From HyVt-560 sp964577195 (GTDB taxonomy: Bacteria > Pseudomonadota > Gammaproteobacteria > UWMA-0217), in assembly GCA_964577195.1 (NCBI GenBank), contig CAZNYF010000044.1, positions 1 to 18,066 of the forward strand: a stretch of 18,066 nucleotides of DNA, read 5' to 3'. The position numbers and the translations under genes are program-made. Positions 1 to 6,811 of this stretch are shown one piece after another (the stretch's first letter is position 1; the number at the start of each line of letters is the position of its first letter). The notes below the pieces were generated by a model. That model saw nothing but the letters and a program-made list of their open reading frames with translations. It did no database searches and had not been told where the DNA came from.

Positions 1-283
1 TAAAATAGCTTGATAATTCCACCAATACTTCTGGAATTACTCGACAGTCAATGTTTTTTCCGCGCCGATCCATTTGCACCAAGCCAGCGCGATTCAGCTC
101 CTTGATGTGATGCGAAACAGTCGAAGGCGCAATATCCAGGTTTTTACCCAAATCGCCTACACACATACTGGTGGCAGATTCCAGGCTACAAATCGTTCCA
201 GGCTGGCAGCAGCTACACAGCTGCTCAAAGATCGCCAGGCGGTGTGGATTAGATAAGGCTTTAAAAATGTCTGCTTTACTCAT
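1..283 (-). CDS. ArsR/SmtB-family transcriptional repressor (C-terminus cut off by window edge)
   Basis: Translating the minus strand from the ATG at 283 gives at least 94 residues running off the left edge. The N-terminus MSKADIFKALSNPHRLAIF is the typical ArsR winged-helix opening. The recognition helix is seen as LGIAP-like text, here LDIAPSTVSHHIKEL at about 49-63, followed by a wing (MDRRGKNIDCRV). Cysteines at 23, 25, 26, 32, 41 and 80 make a Cys-rich patch (CSCCQPGTIC) before the recognition helix. In this family such residues can bind a metal(loid) or act as thiol redox sensors. The ligand is not determinable here. The gene is read away from the rest of the window, so its target operon probably lies to the left. 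No good ribosome-binding site precedes the ATG, and the predicted leader is only about 20 nt. A promoter and palindromic operator lie directly upstream, which indicates autorepression. Family call is firm; the specific function is unknown. Confidence 0.88.
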   Translation of the reverse strand, partial: MSKADIFKALSNPHRLAIFEQLCSCCQPGTICSLESATSMCVGDLGKNLDIAPSTVSHHIKELNRAGLVQMDRRGKNIDCRVIPEVLVELSSYF

Positions 284-284
284 A

Positions 285-326
285 TTCAGTTCTATAGTTC
301 GATATATAACGAACTATAGAACTGAA
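285..326. promoter_or_regulatory. Perfect 17-bp inverted-repeat operator for the ArsR-type repressor
   Basis: The arm TTCAGTTCTATAGTTCG (285-301) is repeated in perfect inverse as CGAACTATAGAACTGAA (310-326) around an 8-base AT spacer. It starts two bases upstream of the repressor ATG and covers its -10 box and predicted start site. Long dyads over the promoter are the usual ArsR/SmtB operator arrangement, so repression by the adjacent protein is the simplest reading. Confidence 0.8.
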
Positions 327-341
327 CTTTGTCTGTGTCAA
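313..341 (-). promoter_or_regulatory. Sigma70-type promoter of the ArsR gene
   Basis: On the minus strand a perfect -35 box TTGACA occupies 341-336. It is followed after exactly 17 bp by TATAGT at 318-313. Transcription would start near 306, about 20-25 nt before the ATG at 283. The -10 box lies inside the right arm of the adjacent palindrome, as expected for an autoregulated repressor. Box match and spacing are seen directly; activity is inferred. Confidence 0.72.
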
Positions 342-584
342 GCAGTCGGCTGTTTAAGTGTCGAGTGTTATTCGTTTGCGCTACCTAGCGTGATTTTGAG
401 CAGGGCGAGACGAGTAAAGTACGCCTTATTTGGACTAGGGATAACCCCTGTTTTATTCTGTGCGAGGGCATAGACTAAGTAAAAATACTTAGATAAGGTA
501 TTGATTATTAAGTGATTGACTAAAAACAAAATAGGCTCGCGGTTCTAAACGTCAGTGACCAAAGTAGCAACTCAGGAGATAGAA
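327..584. other. Non-coding interval between the ArsR gene and the small membrane protein
   Basis: I see no convincing gene here. It contains the -35 box of the leftward ArsR promoter (336-341) and a small dyad, CTAAGTA at 475-481 with TACTTAG at 486-492 around AAAA, of unknown role. Together with the operator, about 300 bases separate the two coding regions. The promoter of the 585 gene presumably lies near its right end, but I found no clear boxes. Confidence 0.5.
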
Positions 585-743
585 ATGGATCAAAATCAAC
601 ATCAGTCCCATCAACGCAAGGATGATTCAGAAGACCAAGGTTTTCTTTCTCAGCCAGGACTGGGAATTGCGGTACTCAAAAATCTTGGCTATCTGGTAAT
701 TTATTTAGCAGGTATTTTTCTGGTGGTTAAATTTTTTCATTGA
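585..743 (+). CDS. Small single-helix membrane protein, 52 aa, unknown function
   Basis: I chose the ATG at 585 rather than the GTG at 555 because AGGAG at 574-578 sits 6 bases before it, one of the best ribosome-binding sites in the window. The 52-residue product has a charged, Gln/His/Asp-rich N-terminal half of about 20 residues (MDQNQHQSHQRKDDSEDQ). A hydrophobic stretch follows from about residue 25 and ends in a helix at about 36-50 (LVIYLAGIFLVVKFFH). The arrangement resembles a tail-anchored inner-membrane protein with its N-terminus in the cytoplasm. I recognise no family. It stands alone between the divergent ArsR gene and mutL, with 135 bases before mutL, so it need not belong to the mutL operon. 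The good start signal and protein-like composition support a real gene. Confidence 0.6.
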   Translation: MDQNQHQSHQRKDDSEDQGFLSQPGLGIAVLKNLGYLVIYLAGIFLVVKFFH

Positions 744-878
744 CTGAAATCCATAGTGATATAAGTTAGAACTGGCCTTATTTCTAGTTAATCGCCAAGG
801 TTAATTCAGGCGAAAATTTAACTTTGGCTGCTGTAGAATAATGTCTTCGATATTCGATCCCCAGCTTAATTAATTCAC

Positions 879-2693
879 ATGCCCATTCAGCAACTTCCTC
901 CCCATCTTATTAACCAGATTGCCGCTGGTGAGGTGGTTGAGCGTCCGGCTTCGGTGATTAAAGAGTTGCTGGAAAATAGTTTGGATGCGGGTGCTCAATC
1001 GGTGGTGATTGATGTGGAGCAGGGCGGGGTGAAGCGGATTCGAGTGCGGGACGATGGTTCTGGCATCGAAAAGCAGGAGATTGAGTTGGCGCTGGCTCGC
1101 CATGCCACTAGCAAGATTAGCAGTATGGAGGATCTGGAGCAGGTTTTGAGCATGGGGTTTCGTGGTGAGGCGTTGCCAAGTATTGCGTCTGTTTCGCGAT
1201 TATCGCTGACATCCGCGGTGGAGAGTGCAGAAACCGGTTGGCAGTTGCAGCTGGATGGCGGCGCTGAACTACAGGATTTACAGCCTTATCCTCATCCGAG
1301 CGGGACGACGGTCGAGGTGCAGGATTTATTCTATAACGTCCCGGCCCGGCGTAAATTTTTAAAGGCTGAGCGCACCGAGTTTAATCATCTGGAGCAGGTG
1401 GTGCGGCGGCTGGCATTGAGTTATTTCGATGTCGGTTTCGAGTTACGCCACAATCAGCGGGAATCAATGCGTTTGCCGCCAGCCAAAGATCAGCAGGCGA
1501 TGGATCGGCGCGTGGCGCAGATTTGCGGCAATCAGTTTATCGAGCAATCGGTGGTGATTGATGAGTCCGGTGCCGAGTTGCGTTTATGGGGCTGGATAGG
1601 CCTGCCGGCGTTTTCGCGTAGCCAGATGGATATGCAATATTTCTATGTCAATGGGCGGATGATTCGAGACAAAGTGGTGAATCATGCGGTCAAACTCGGC
1701 TATCAGGACGTGCTTTTTCACGGGCGGTTTCCAGCGTTTGTGTTGCATCTGGAGATTGATCCAAAACTGGTGGATGTGAATGCGCATCCCACCAAGCATG
1801 AGGTGCGCTTTCGGGATTCGCGCATGGTACATGGCTTTATCAGTAAGACCATCAAGCGGTTGCTGGGTGAGCTGACACCGGAAAATTCAGCGGTAAATGC
1901 GCTGCCAGCAACCATTACGACTGCAGCTGGAGATCAATCTACCGGTTCCACGCTGCCACTAAATTTACCTGAAACTGCGGGAAGCGCGCGCTATTTTTCA
2001 TCGCCAGATTTGCCTTCGCAGCGGCAGGTGAGTGAGCAATTGGCTGGCTATCAAGCTTTATCAGATGGGATTAAACAGACCACGCAGCTCCATTCTTCTG
2101 AATCCGGTGTGGCTCCGATGGGCTATGCCGTGGCGCAGCTACACGGAATATATATCCTGGCGCAAAATGAGCAGGGTTTGGTTGTGGTGGATATGCATGC
2201 CGCACATGAACGCATCACCTATGAGCGGATGAAACAGATCCACGCCCAGAACGGTATGCGCTCGCAGCCATTGTTGGTGCCTGTCAGTATCAGCGTGAGC
2301 CGCCGGGAAGCGGATTTGGTCGAATCGAGTCAAGAGGTTCTGGATGGCCTCGGAGTGTCGCTGGATCGCAGTGGGCCGGAGCAGGTCATTATTCGTGCCG
2401 TGCCATCGCTGCTTAGAAATGCTGATGCTGAGGCGTTGGTGCGTGATTTACTGGCAGATTTGGTTGAGCGTGGCAGCAGTTCGAAAATGGTCGAGGCGAT
2501 CAATGAGATTCTTTCGACCATGGCATGTCATGGCTCTGTTCGCGCCAATCGCCGCCTGACAATTGATGAGATGAACAGCTTGTTGCGCGATATGGAAGCC
2601 ACCGAGCGTAGCGGTCAATGTAATCATGGTCGGCCAACCTGGGTGCAAATGAGCATTGATCAGCTGGACAAATTGTTTATGCGGGGGCAGTGA
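879..2693 (+). CDS. mutL: DNA mismatch repair protein MutL (endonuclease-type)
   Basis: 604 residues. MutL couples MutS mismatch recognition to strand incision and excision. The N-terminal GHKL ATPase motifs are complete: ENSLDAGA (32-39), DDGSGI (58-63) and GFRGEAL (93-99). A variable linker spans about 340-415. The C-terminal dimerisation domain has the metal-binding endonuclease motif DMHAAHERITYE (438-449), matching D-x-H-A-x2-E-x4-E, plus ACHGS (549-553) and QCNHGRP (580-586). E. coli MutL lacks these, so this protein should nick DNA itself and the organism probably does not depend on MutH and Dam. The ATG at 879 is the family start but has no obvious Shine-Dalgarno sequence. The stop overlaps the miaA start in TGATG, so the two are translationally coupled. 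Confidence 0.97.
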   Translation: MPIQQLPPHLINQIAAGEVVERPASVIKELLENSLDAGAQSVVIDVEQGGVKRIRVRDDGSGIEKQEIELALARHATSKISSMEDLEQVLSMGFRGEALPSIASVSRLSLTSAVESAETGWQLQLDGGAELQDLQPYPHPSGTTVEVQDLFYNVPARRKFLKAERTEFNHLEQVVRRLALSYFDVGFELRHNQRESMRLPPAKDQQAMDRRVAQICGNQFIEQSVVIDESGAELRLWGWIGLPAFSRSQMDMQYFYVNGRMIRDKVVNHAVKLGYQDVLFHGRFPAFVLHLEIDPKLVDVNAHPTKHEVRFRDSRMVHGFISKTIKRLLGELTPENSAVNALPATITTAAGDQSTGSTLPLNLPETAGSARYFSSPDLPSQRQVSEQLAGYQALSDGIKQTTQLHSSESGVAPMGYAVAQLHGIYILAQNEQGLVVVDMHAAHERITYERMKQIHAQNGMRSQPLLVPVSISVSRREADLVESSQEVLDGLGVSLDRSGPEQVIIRAVPSLLRNADAEALVRDLLADLVERGSSSKMVEAINEILSTMACHGSVRANRRLTIDEMNSLLRDMEATERSGQCNHGRPTWVQMSIDQLDKLFMRGQ

Positions 2694-3634
2694 TGGCTAA
2701 GCCTGACCTGATTTGCCTGATGGGCCCGACCGCCGCAGGAAAAACCGGTCTGGCAGTGGAGATGGTCAAGCAGCATCCACTGGAAATTATCAGCGTTGAT
2801 TCTGCGCAGGTTTACCAGCAGATGGATATCGGCACTGCCAAGCCGGATGCACAGACACTGGCGCTGGCACCACATCGACTGATTGATTTTCGTAGTCCCG
2901 CTGAAGCCTATTCCGCCGCGCGGTTTTGTAGCGATGCAAAACGGGAGATTAGCGAGATTAAAGCCGCTGGCAAAACCCCGTTTCTGGTCGGTGGAACGCT
3001 GCTGTATTTTCGTGCACTACTGGAAGGTATGTCGGAGTTGCCCGCAGCGCATCCGCCCACTCGGGCGAAAATTATTGCTGAGGCGCAAGAGCAGGGTTGG
3101 CAGGCATTGCATCAACAACTCGCAGAAATCGATCCTCAATCAGCCACGCGAATTCATCCAAACGATCCGCAGCGTTTGCAACGTGCGTTGGAAGTCTATC
3201 GCCTTAGTGGCAAGACTATGACCGAGCTGCAGCAGCACACTTCCGGCGGCTTGGGTGAAGACTTTAACGTCATTAAAATCGCTTTAATCCCACAAGATCG
3301 TAGCCTGCTACACGCTCGAATCGAGCGCCGATTTCACCAGATGCTCGATCAAGGATTGGTGAGCGAAGTGCAAGATCTTTACCATCGTGGCGATCTCAAC
3401 GAGACGTTACCCGCGATACGCTCGGTGGGGTATCGGCAGGTCTGGCAGCATCTTGCGGGTGAGTTAAGCTATGACGAAATGATCGAAAAAGGCATTATCG
3501 CAACACGTCAGTTGGCTAAGCGTCAGCTAACGTGGCTGCGTAGCGAACATGCCGATATTGTGCTTGATCCGTTTAGACAGAATCTAAAAGAGCAGATCGT
3601 TCGTATAAATGAAAATTTTCTTAAACTTAATTAA
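2693..3634 (+). CDS. miaA: tRNA dimethylallyltransferase MiaA
   Basis: 313 residues from the ATG at 2693, which overlaps the mutL stop by one base. A GTG one codon earlier is possible, but the ATG fits the family and has a G-rich stretch upstream. MiaA transfers the dimethylallyl group from DMAPP to N6 of A37 in tRNAs reading codons that begin with U. Visible features are the P-loop GPTAAGKT (11-18), the DSAQVYQQMDIGTAKP segment with the catalytic Asp, and the C-terminal RSVGYRQVW and ATRQLAKRQLTWLR motifs. Length matches the usual 300-320 residues. The gene lies between mutL and hfq, the standard gammaproteobacterial order, and is probably co-transcribed with mutL. Confidence 0.96.
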   Translation: MAKPDLICLMGPTAAGKTGLAVEMVKQHPLEIISVDSAQVYQQMDIGTAKPDAQTLALAPHRLIDFRSPAEAYSAARFCSDAKREISEIKAAGKTPFLVGGTLLYFRALLEGMSELPAAHPPTRAKIIAEAQEQGWQALHQQLAEIDPQSATRIHPNDPQRLQRALEVYRLSGKTMTELQQHTSGGLGEDFNVIKIALIPQDRSLLHARIERRFHQMLDQGLVSEVQDLYHRGDLNETLPAIRSVGYRQVWQHLAGELSYDEMIEKGIIATRQLAKRQLTWLRSEHADIVLDPFRQNLKEQIVRINENFLKLN

Positions 3635-3653
3635 GAATATGCTATATTTCCTT

Positions 3654-3709
3654 GACAGGGTAAGATTTATCGGTCGGGTTTTAGTGAACGATTTGTTACC
3701 TTCTCTGTC
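3654..3709 (+). repeat. Imperfect inverted repeat in the hfq leader
   Basis: GACAG-GGTAA at 3654-3663 pairs with TTACC at 3696-3700 and CTGTC at 3705-3709, with four unpaired bases between the right half-arms. If hfq is transcribed from within or upstream of miaA, this could fold in its leader. A TTGACA at 3652-3657 has no matching -10 box at the right distance, so I do not call a promoter. Confidence 0.3.
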
Positions 3710-3753
3710 TCCACTCAATAATTATTATTCACAAAAATACACATAGGTGAGCT

Positions 3754-3993
3754 ATGGCTAAAGGGCAAACTTTACAAGAACCCTTTCTGAACGCGCTTCG
3801 TAAGGAACGTGTCCCGGTTTCAATTTATCTTGTTAATGGCATTAAGCTGACAGGTCAGGTGGATTCATTTGATCAATTTGTTGTGCTGCTCAGAAACAGT
3901 GTCAATCAAATGGTGTACAAACACGCTATTTCTACGATTGTCCCTTCTAAAGCAGTCAAGTTACCGATTCCTGACGACGGCGACGAAGACTAA
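3754..3993 (+). CDS. hfq: RNA chaperone Hfq
   Basis: 79 residues with AGGTGAG just upstream of the ATG. Hfq is a hexameric Sm-like protein that pairs small RNAs with target mRNAs and binds poly-A and U-rich tails. The Sm core is nearly identical to known Hfq: Q8, VPVSIYLVNGIKL (about 20-32), the Sm1 segment VDSFDQFVVLLRN and the Sm2 signature YKHAIST. The rim patch reads RKER (16-19) rather than RRER, so one Arg is replaced by Lys. The C-terminal tail is short (about 14 residues after the core) and ends in DDGDED. E. coli Hfq has about 102 residues with a longer tail. An acidic tip is thought to help release RNA from the core, so this tail may keep that role. It follows miaA by 119 bases. Confidence 0.97.
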   Translation: MAKGQTLQEPFLNALRKERVPVSIYLVNGIKLTGQVDSFDQFVVLLRNSVNQMVYKHAISTIVPSKAVKLPIPDDGDED

Positions 3994-4044
3994 CTTTCCG
4001 ATCCTGATGATGTTGATGGCCAGTCTATCAACGGCTTTTCAGCG

Positions 4045-4099
4045 CCCATCAACATAATGTTGTTGGGTGCTAGTACTTCAACAACATTATGTTGATGGG
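4045..4099. repeat. Perfect 21-bp hairpin downstream of hfq
   Basis: The 21-base arm at 4045-4065 (begins CCCATCAACATAATG, ends TTGTTG) is a perfect reverse complement of 4079-4099, with a 13-base loop at 4066-4078. There is no T-run after it, so it is not a textbook terminator, although such a stem in the hfq mRNA could protect its 3' end. The right arm is also most of the left terminal repeat of the 301-bp element that follows. A third copy with two transitions lies at 4343-4363, before hflX. Confidence 0.85.
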
Positions 4100-4339
4100 T
4101 GAGTGAGTCATCAAGCGGTTAGATGTGGTTTTATTTTTATGAGACATAGTGGTTCTCTGGCGATTAAAAATTAAGCTGCAGATGACCGCTTGAAGGCTCA
4201 CCCGAAGGGCGCAAACCAACGTGTCCAGCACGGCGTGGCCTACAGGGATCGTAGGTCAGGGGCGGAAGCTTTATTGCTACTTGACATAGAACCACTATAG
4301 CTTCACAGAATGCTTTGTTCTGAACACGTTGGTTTGCGC
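4097..4339 (+). other. Nested stem systems with an 11-bp loop-loop complement (possible structured RNA)
   Basis: Inside the 301-bp element two local stem systems can be read. The left one pairs GGGTGAG (4097-4103) with CTCACCC (4197-4203), then CAAGCGGT (4112-4119) with ACCGCTTG (4185-4192). The right one pairs GCGCAAACCAACGTGT (4209-4224) perfectly with 4324-4339. It encloses hairpins 4237-4243/4251-4257, 4265-4270/4299-4304 and 4306-4310/4318-4322. The left loop carries ATAGTGGTTCT (4146-4156), which is exactly complementary to AGAACCACTAT (4288-4298) in the loop of hairpin 4265-4304. That is a possible 11-bp kissing interaction. The pairings are seen directly; whether an RNA of this shape exists is inferred. 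I recognise no known RNA family. Confidence 0.45.
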
Positions 4340-4362
4340 TCACCCATCAATATAATATTGTT

Positions 4363-4366
4363 GGAG
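4363..4366 (+). promoter_or_regulatory. hflX ribosome-binding site buried in a terminal inverted repeat
   Basis: GGAG at 4363-4366 lies 8 bases before the hflX ATG at 4375. It sits inside the right terminal repeat (4339-4371), so pairing with 4071-4103 would hide it from ribosomes. Confidence 0.7.
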
Positions 4367-4374
4367 TACTACAT

Positions 4375-5655
4375 ATGTTTGAAAGACATGAAGGTGGCGA
4401 ACTCGCGCTGTTGGTGCAGGTTAATTTCAATTCAGCCGATTCATCTGCCGATAGTGCCGAGCTGGAAGAACTGACTTTATCCACAGGCGCGAAAATTGCC
4501 GGCATTATCCACACCAGTAGAAAATCTGCTGACGCACGTTTTTTCATTGGCACCGGAAAAGTGGAAGAAATTACGGCAGCTGTGGCTGAAAAACAGGTCG
4601 ATGTCGTCATCTTTAATCACCCTCTGAGTCCCAGCCAGGAGCGAAATCTTGAGGCTGAAATTCACTGTCGGGTGCTGGATCGAACCACGTTAATACTCGA
4701 TATCTTTGCACAGCGCGCTCGTTCGCACGAAGGTAAGCTGCAAGTCGAGCTCGCGCAGCTCAAACATATGTCCACACGCCTGATTCGCGGCTGGACCCAT
4801 CTGGAACGCCAGAAGGGTGGTATTGGCATGCGTGGTCCTGGTGAGAAACAGCTGGAAACAGATCGACGCTTGCTCAATGAGCGAATTAAAGCCATCCAGA
4901 GTCGTCTGGATAAAGTTAAGGTGCAGCGCAATCAAGGTCGCCAGGCGCGCCGCAAGGCAGAGATCCCGACAGTTTCTTTGGTTGGCTATACCAACGCTGG
5001 CAAGTCCACGTTATTTAATGCCTTAAGCGGTGCTAACGTGTATGCGGCCGATCAACTTTTCGCCACGCTCGATCCTACATTACGGCGCGTTCAGCTACCG
5101 GGTGGGTTAAATGTAGTGTTGGCAGATACGGTAGGTTTTATTCGCCAGCTGCCGCATGACTTGGTGGTCGCTTTTCGTGCCACCTTGCAAGAAACCGAAG
5201 AAGCCGATTTACTGCTACATATTGTCGATGCGAGCGATTCGGAGCGCGACGACAATATTCAGCAAGTCAATAATGTACTAAAAGAAATTGCGGCAGATAA
5301 ATTACCGCAATTAATGGTATTTAACAAAATAGATTTAACTGAATTAAAGCCTCGTGCCGAGGATAACTCTGAGGGCGAACCTGATCGAGTCTGGTTGTCT
5401 GCAAAGTCGGGTGAGGGTATCAAGCTTTTGATCGAACAGATTAGCCAATTTTTTCAGGGCGAGGTGGTTCGCGGAAAAATTAATCTACCCATGAATGCAG
5501 GGCAACTCAGAGCTGAATTGTTTGAAAAAGATGTGGTTGTGAATGAGCAAGTCACGGACGAAGGTTTTTGGAATTTGGAAGTATGTCTACCCAATGCTTT
5601 ATACCAACAGCTCAAACATCGGTATGCAGAAATGCCGCAGCTAGATGATGCTTAG
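4375..5655 (+). CDS. hflX: Ribosome-associated GTPase HflX
   Basis: 426 residues, the same length as the E. coli protein. HflX is a GTPase that binds the 50S subunit and splits stalled ribosomes after heat or antibiotic stress. The N-terminal HflX domain is seen in FIGTGKVEEI, PLSPSQERNLE and the segment around RGWTHLERQKGGIG (about 141-154). A coiled linker precedes the G domain: G1 GYTNAGKS (204-211), G3 DTVGF (251-255) and G4 NKID (317-320). The ATG at 4375 has GGAG 8 bases upstream. It follows hfq as in most gammaproteobacteria, but a 381-bp structured gap separates them, much longer than usual. hflK and hflC do not follow. Regulation through that gap is a real possibility. Confidence 0.96.
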   Translation: MFERHEGGELALLVQVNFNSADSSADSAELEELTLSTGAKIAGIIHTSRKSADARFFIGTGKVEEITAAVAEKQVDVVIFNHPLSPSQERNLEAEIHCRVLDRTTLILDIFAQRARSHEGKLQVELAQLKHMSTRLIRGWTHLERQKGGIGMRGPGEKQLETDRRLLNERIKAIQSRLDKVKVQRNQGRQARRKAEIPTVSLVGYTNAGKSTLFNALSGANVYAADQLFATLDPTLRRVQLPGGLNVVLADTVGFIRQLPHDLVVAFRATLQETEEADLLLHIVDASDSERDDNIQQVNNVLKEIAADKLPQLMVFNKIDLTELKPRAEDNSEGEPDRVWLSAKSGEGIKLLIEQISQFFQGEVVRGKINLPMNAGQLRAELFEKDVVVNEQVTDEGFWNLEVCLPNALYQQLKHRYAEMPQLDDA

Positions 5656-5689
5656 CCCCACTTAGCGTAGCGTGAATTCCACGGGCTAA
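5652..5689. repeat. Inverted repeat over the hflX stop codon
   Basis: TTAGCCC at 5652-5658 pairs with GGGCTAA at 5683-5689. The first arm includes the hflX stop codon. A second small dyad, CGTG/CACG at 5671-5674 and 5680-5683, lies within. No T-run follows, so this is a weak terminator candidate at best. Confidence 0.35.
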
Positions 5690-5730
5690 AGAACAAATAA
5701 CCGCAATGAATTATAGCTAAAGGGATTGAA

Positions 5731-6717
5731 ATGAAAAAATATCACGTATACGCATTGGGCAATGCATTGGTCGATATGGAATTTGAAGTTGATGATAAAT
5801 TTCTCAACGAGAATAGCGTAGAAAAGGGTGTTATGACACTGGTTGAAGAAGATCGCCAGCATGAATTAATGTGCCAGCTTGACGCTTTTGAAGGCAATAA
5901 AGCCAGTGGCGGTTCGGCCGCAAATACGATTATTGCCGTGGCCGCTTTTGGTGGAAACAGCTTTTATTCCTGCCGCGTTTCTAACGATGAGCTGGGCGAT
6001 TTTTATATGCATGATTTACATGCCGCTGGCGTTGATTCTAATTTAAACAGTAATCGCCCCGAAGGCATTACCGGAAAATGTCTGGTAATGGTGACAGACG
6101 ATGCTGAGCGAACCATGAATTCTTTTCTCGGTATTTCCGCAACATTAGATTCTGGTGATTTGGATGCGGATGCAATCCGTCATTCAGACTATCTCTACAT
6201 GGAAGGCTACTTAGTCTCGTCGCCTACCGGCAAGCAAGCAACGCTTGATGCGCGAGAAATCGCCAAACAAGCTGGTGTGAAAATCGCATTGACTTTTTCT
6301 GACCCTGCAATGGTGCAATTTTTTCATGATGGTTTGCAGGAAATGGTCGGCGATGGCGTGGATTTGCTTTTTTGTAATGAAGATGAAGCTATGGCTTATA
6401 CTAAAAAAGATACAATAGAAGCTGCTATAGAAGCGCTAAAGCCAATTGCAAAAACATTTGCCGTAACACTAGGCAGTAAAGGCGCATTGTTGTTCGATGG
6501 CGAAAAAGAAATTCACATCGAGCCAAACGCTGTCACTGCAATAGACAGTAATGGCGCTGGTGATATGTTTGCAGGCGCGTTCCTATACGCTATAACCCAC
6601 GGTAAATCGTATGAAGAAGCTGGGAAATTGGCCAGCCTTGCATCCTCAAAAGTCGTTAGTCAATTTGGTCCCCGTTTGCCCTTGGATGAGCACAGATTTT
6701 TGTTGGATATGGTCTAG
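5731..6717 (+). CDS. PfkB-family carbohydrate/nucleoside kinase (adenosine kinase-like)
   Basis: 328 residues with AGGG about 6 bases before the ATG. The protein is a ribokinase-fold kinase that phosphorylates a sugar or nucleoside hydroxyl with ATP. The N-terminus has the substrate-loop GNALVDMEFEV, and the PfkB signature 1 region carries GGSAAN (60-65). Signature 2 is DSNGAGDMFAGAF from residue 272, with D278 as the expected catalytic base. TLGSKGALLFDG marks the nucleotide-binding strand. The GNALVD opening and overall length are those of the bacterial adenosine-kinase-like group, but exact substrates in this group are often unproven, so I leave the symbol blank. It lies 75 bases after hflX and 94 bases before the FGGY kinase. 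Co-transcription with the latter is possible but not shown. Confidence 0.88.
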   Translation: MKKYHVYALGNALVDMEFEVDDKFLNENSVEKGVMTLVEEDRQHELMCQLDAFEGNKASGGSAANTIIAVAAFGGNSFYSCRVSNDELGDFYMHDLHAAGVDSNLNSNRPEGITGKCLVMVTDDAERTMNSFLGISATLDSGDLDADAIRHSDYLYMEGYLVSSPTGKQATLDAREIAKQAGVKIALTFSDPAMVQFFHDGLQEMVGDGVDLLFCNEDEAMAYTKKDTIEAAIEALKPIAKTFAVTLGSKGALLFDGEKEIHIEPNAVTAIDSNGAGDMFAGAFLYAITHGKSYEEAGKLASLASSKVVSQFGPRLPLDEHRFLLDMV

Positions 6718-6811
6718 CATCATTAGGTTTCATGTAAGCACGATCAAGCGTAGCGGATCGGGTAACTACTTTATTCGCCAATTAAAACAGAAGAGATGCC
6801 CTTAACATCTT

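Larger units (their letters stand above)
4071..4371. mobile_element. 301-bp MITE-like element with 33-bp terminal inverted repeats between hfq and hflX
   Basis: Positions 4071-4103 and 4339-4371 are inverted repeats matching at 30 of 33 positions. All three differences are transitions (at 4078, 4085 and 4091). The outer ends read TAGTACT and AGTACTA, so the element could be bounded by a TA duplication, as seen in IS630/Tc1-type elements. It contains no plausible gene, which fits a non-autonomous element. On the + strand RNA, two of the three mismatches become G-U pairs, leaving only one unpaired position in the outer stem. That is equally compatible with a selected RNA structure. No second copy is in the window, so mobility is unproven. 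Confidence 0.5.

Noticed and set aside
171..473. Plus-strand 100-residue open frame
   Set aside because: It begins inside the minus-strand ArsR gene and runs across its promoter and operator. Composition is not protein-like and there is no ribosome-binding site.
4045..4099. Rho-independent terminator after hfq
   Set aside because: The stem is long and perfect but is not followed by a T-run on either strand, and it is AT-rich. I list it as a hairpin only.
4281..4311. Promoter for hflX with TTGACA at 4281-4286
   Set aside because: The -35 box is perfect, but the best -10 (CAGAAT, 4306-4311) is 19 bp away and weak. Not enough to call.
4071..4371. Integron attC site
   Set aside because: CAAC/GTTG words are present, but the conserved core-site pairs and extrahelical-base layout of attC are not, and no cassette gene or integrase is nearby.
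5663..5672. Dispersed word GCGTAGC(G) in gaps at 5663-5672, 6747-6755, 12610-12619 and 16921-16927, as a possible interspersed repeat
   Set aside because: The same word also occurs inside coding sequence (near 1617, 2605, 3538 and 11350). Flanks do not match between copies, so there is no defined repeat unit. A genome-wide count would settle it.
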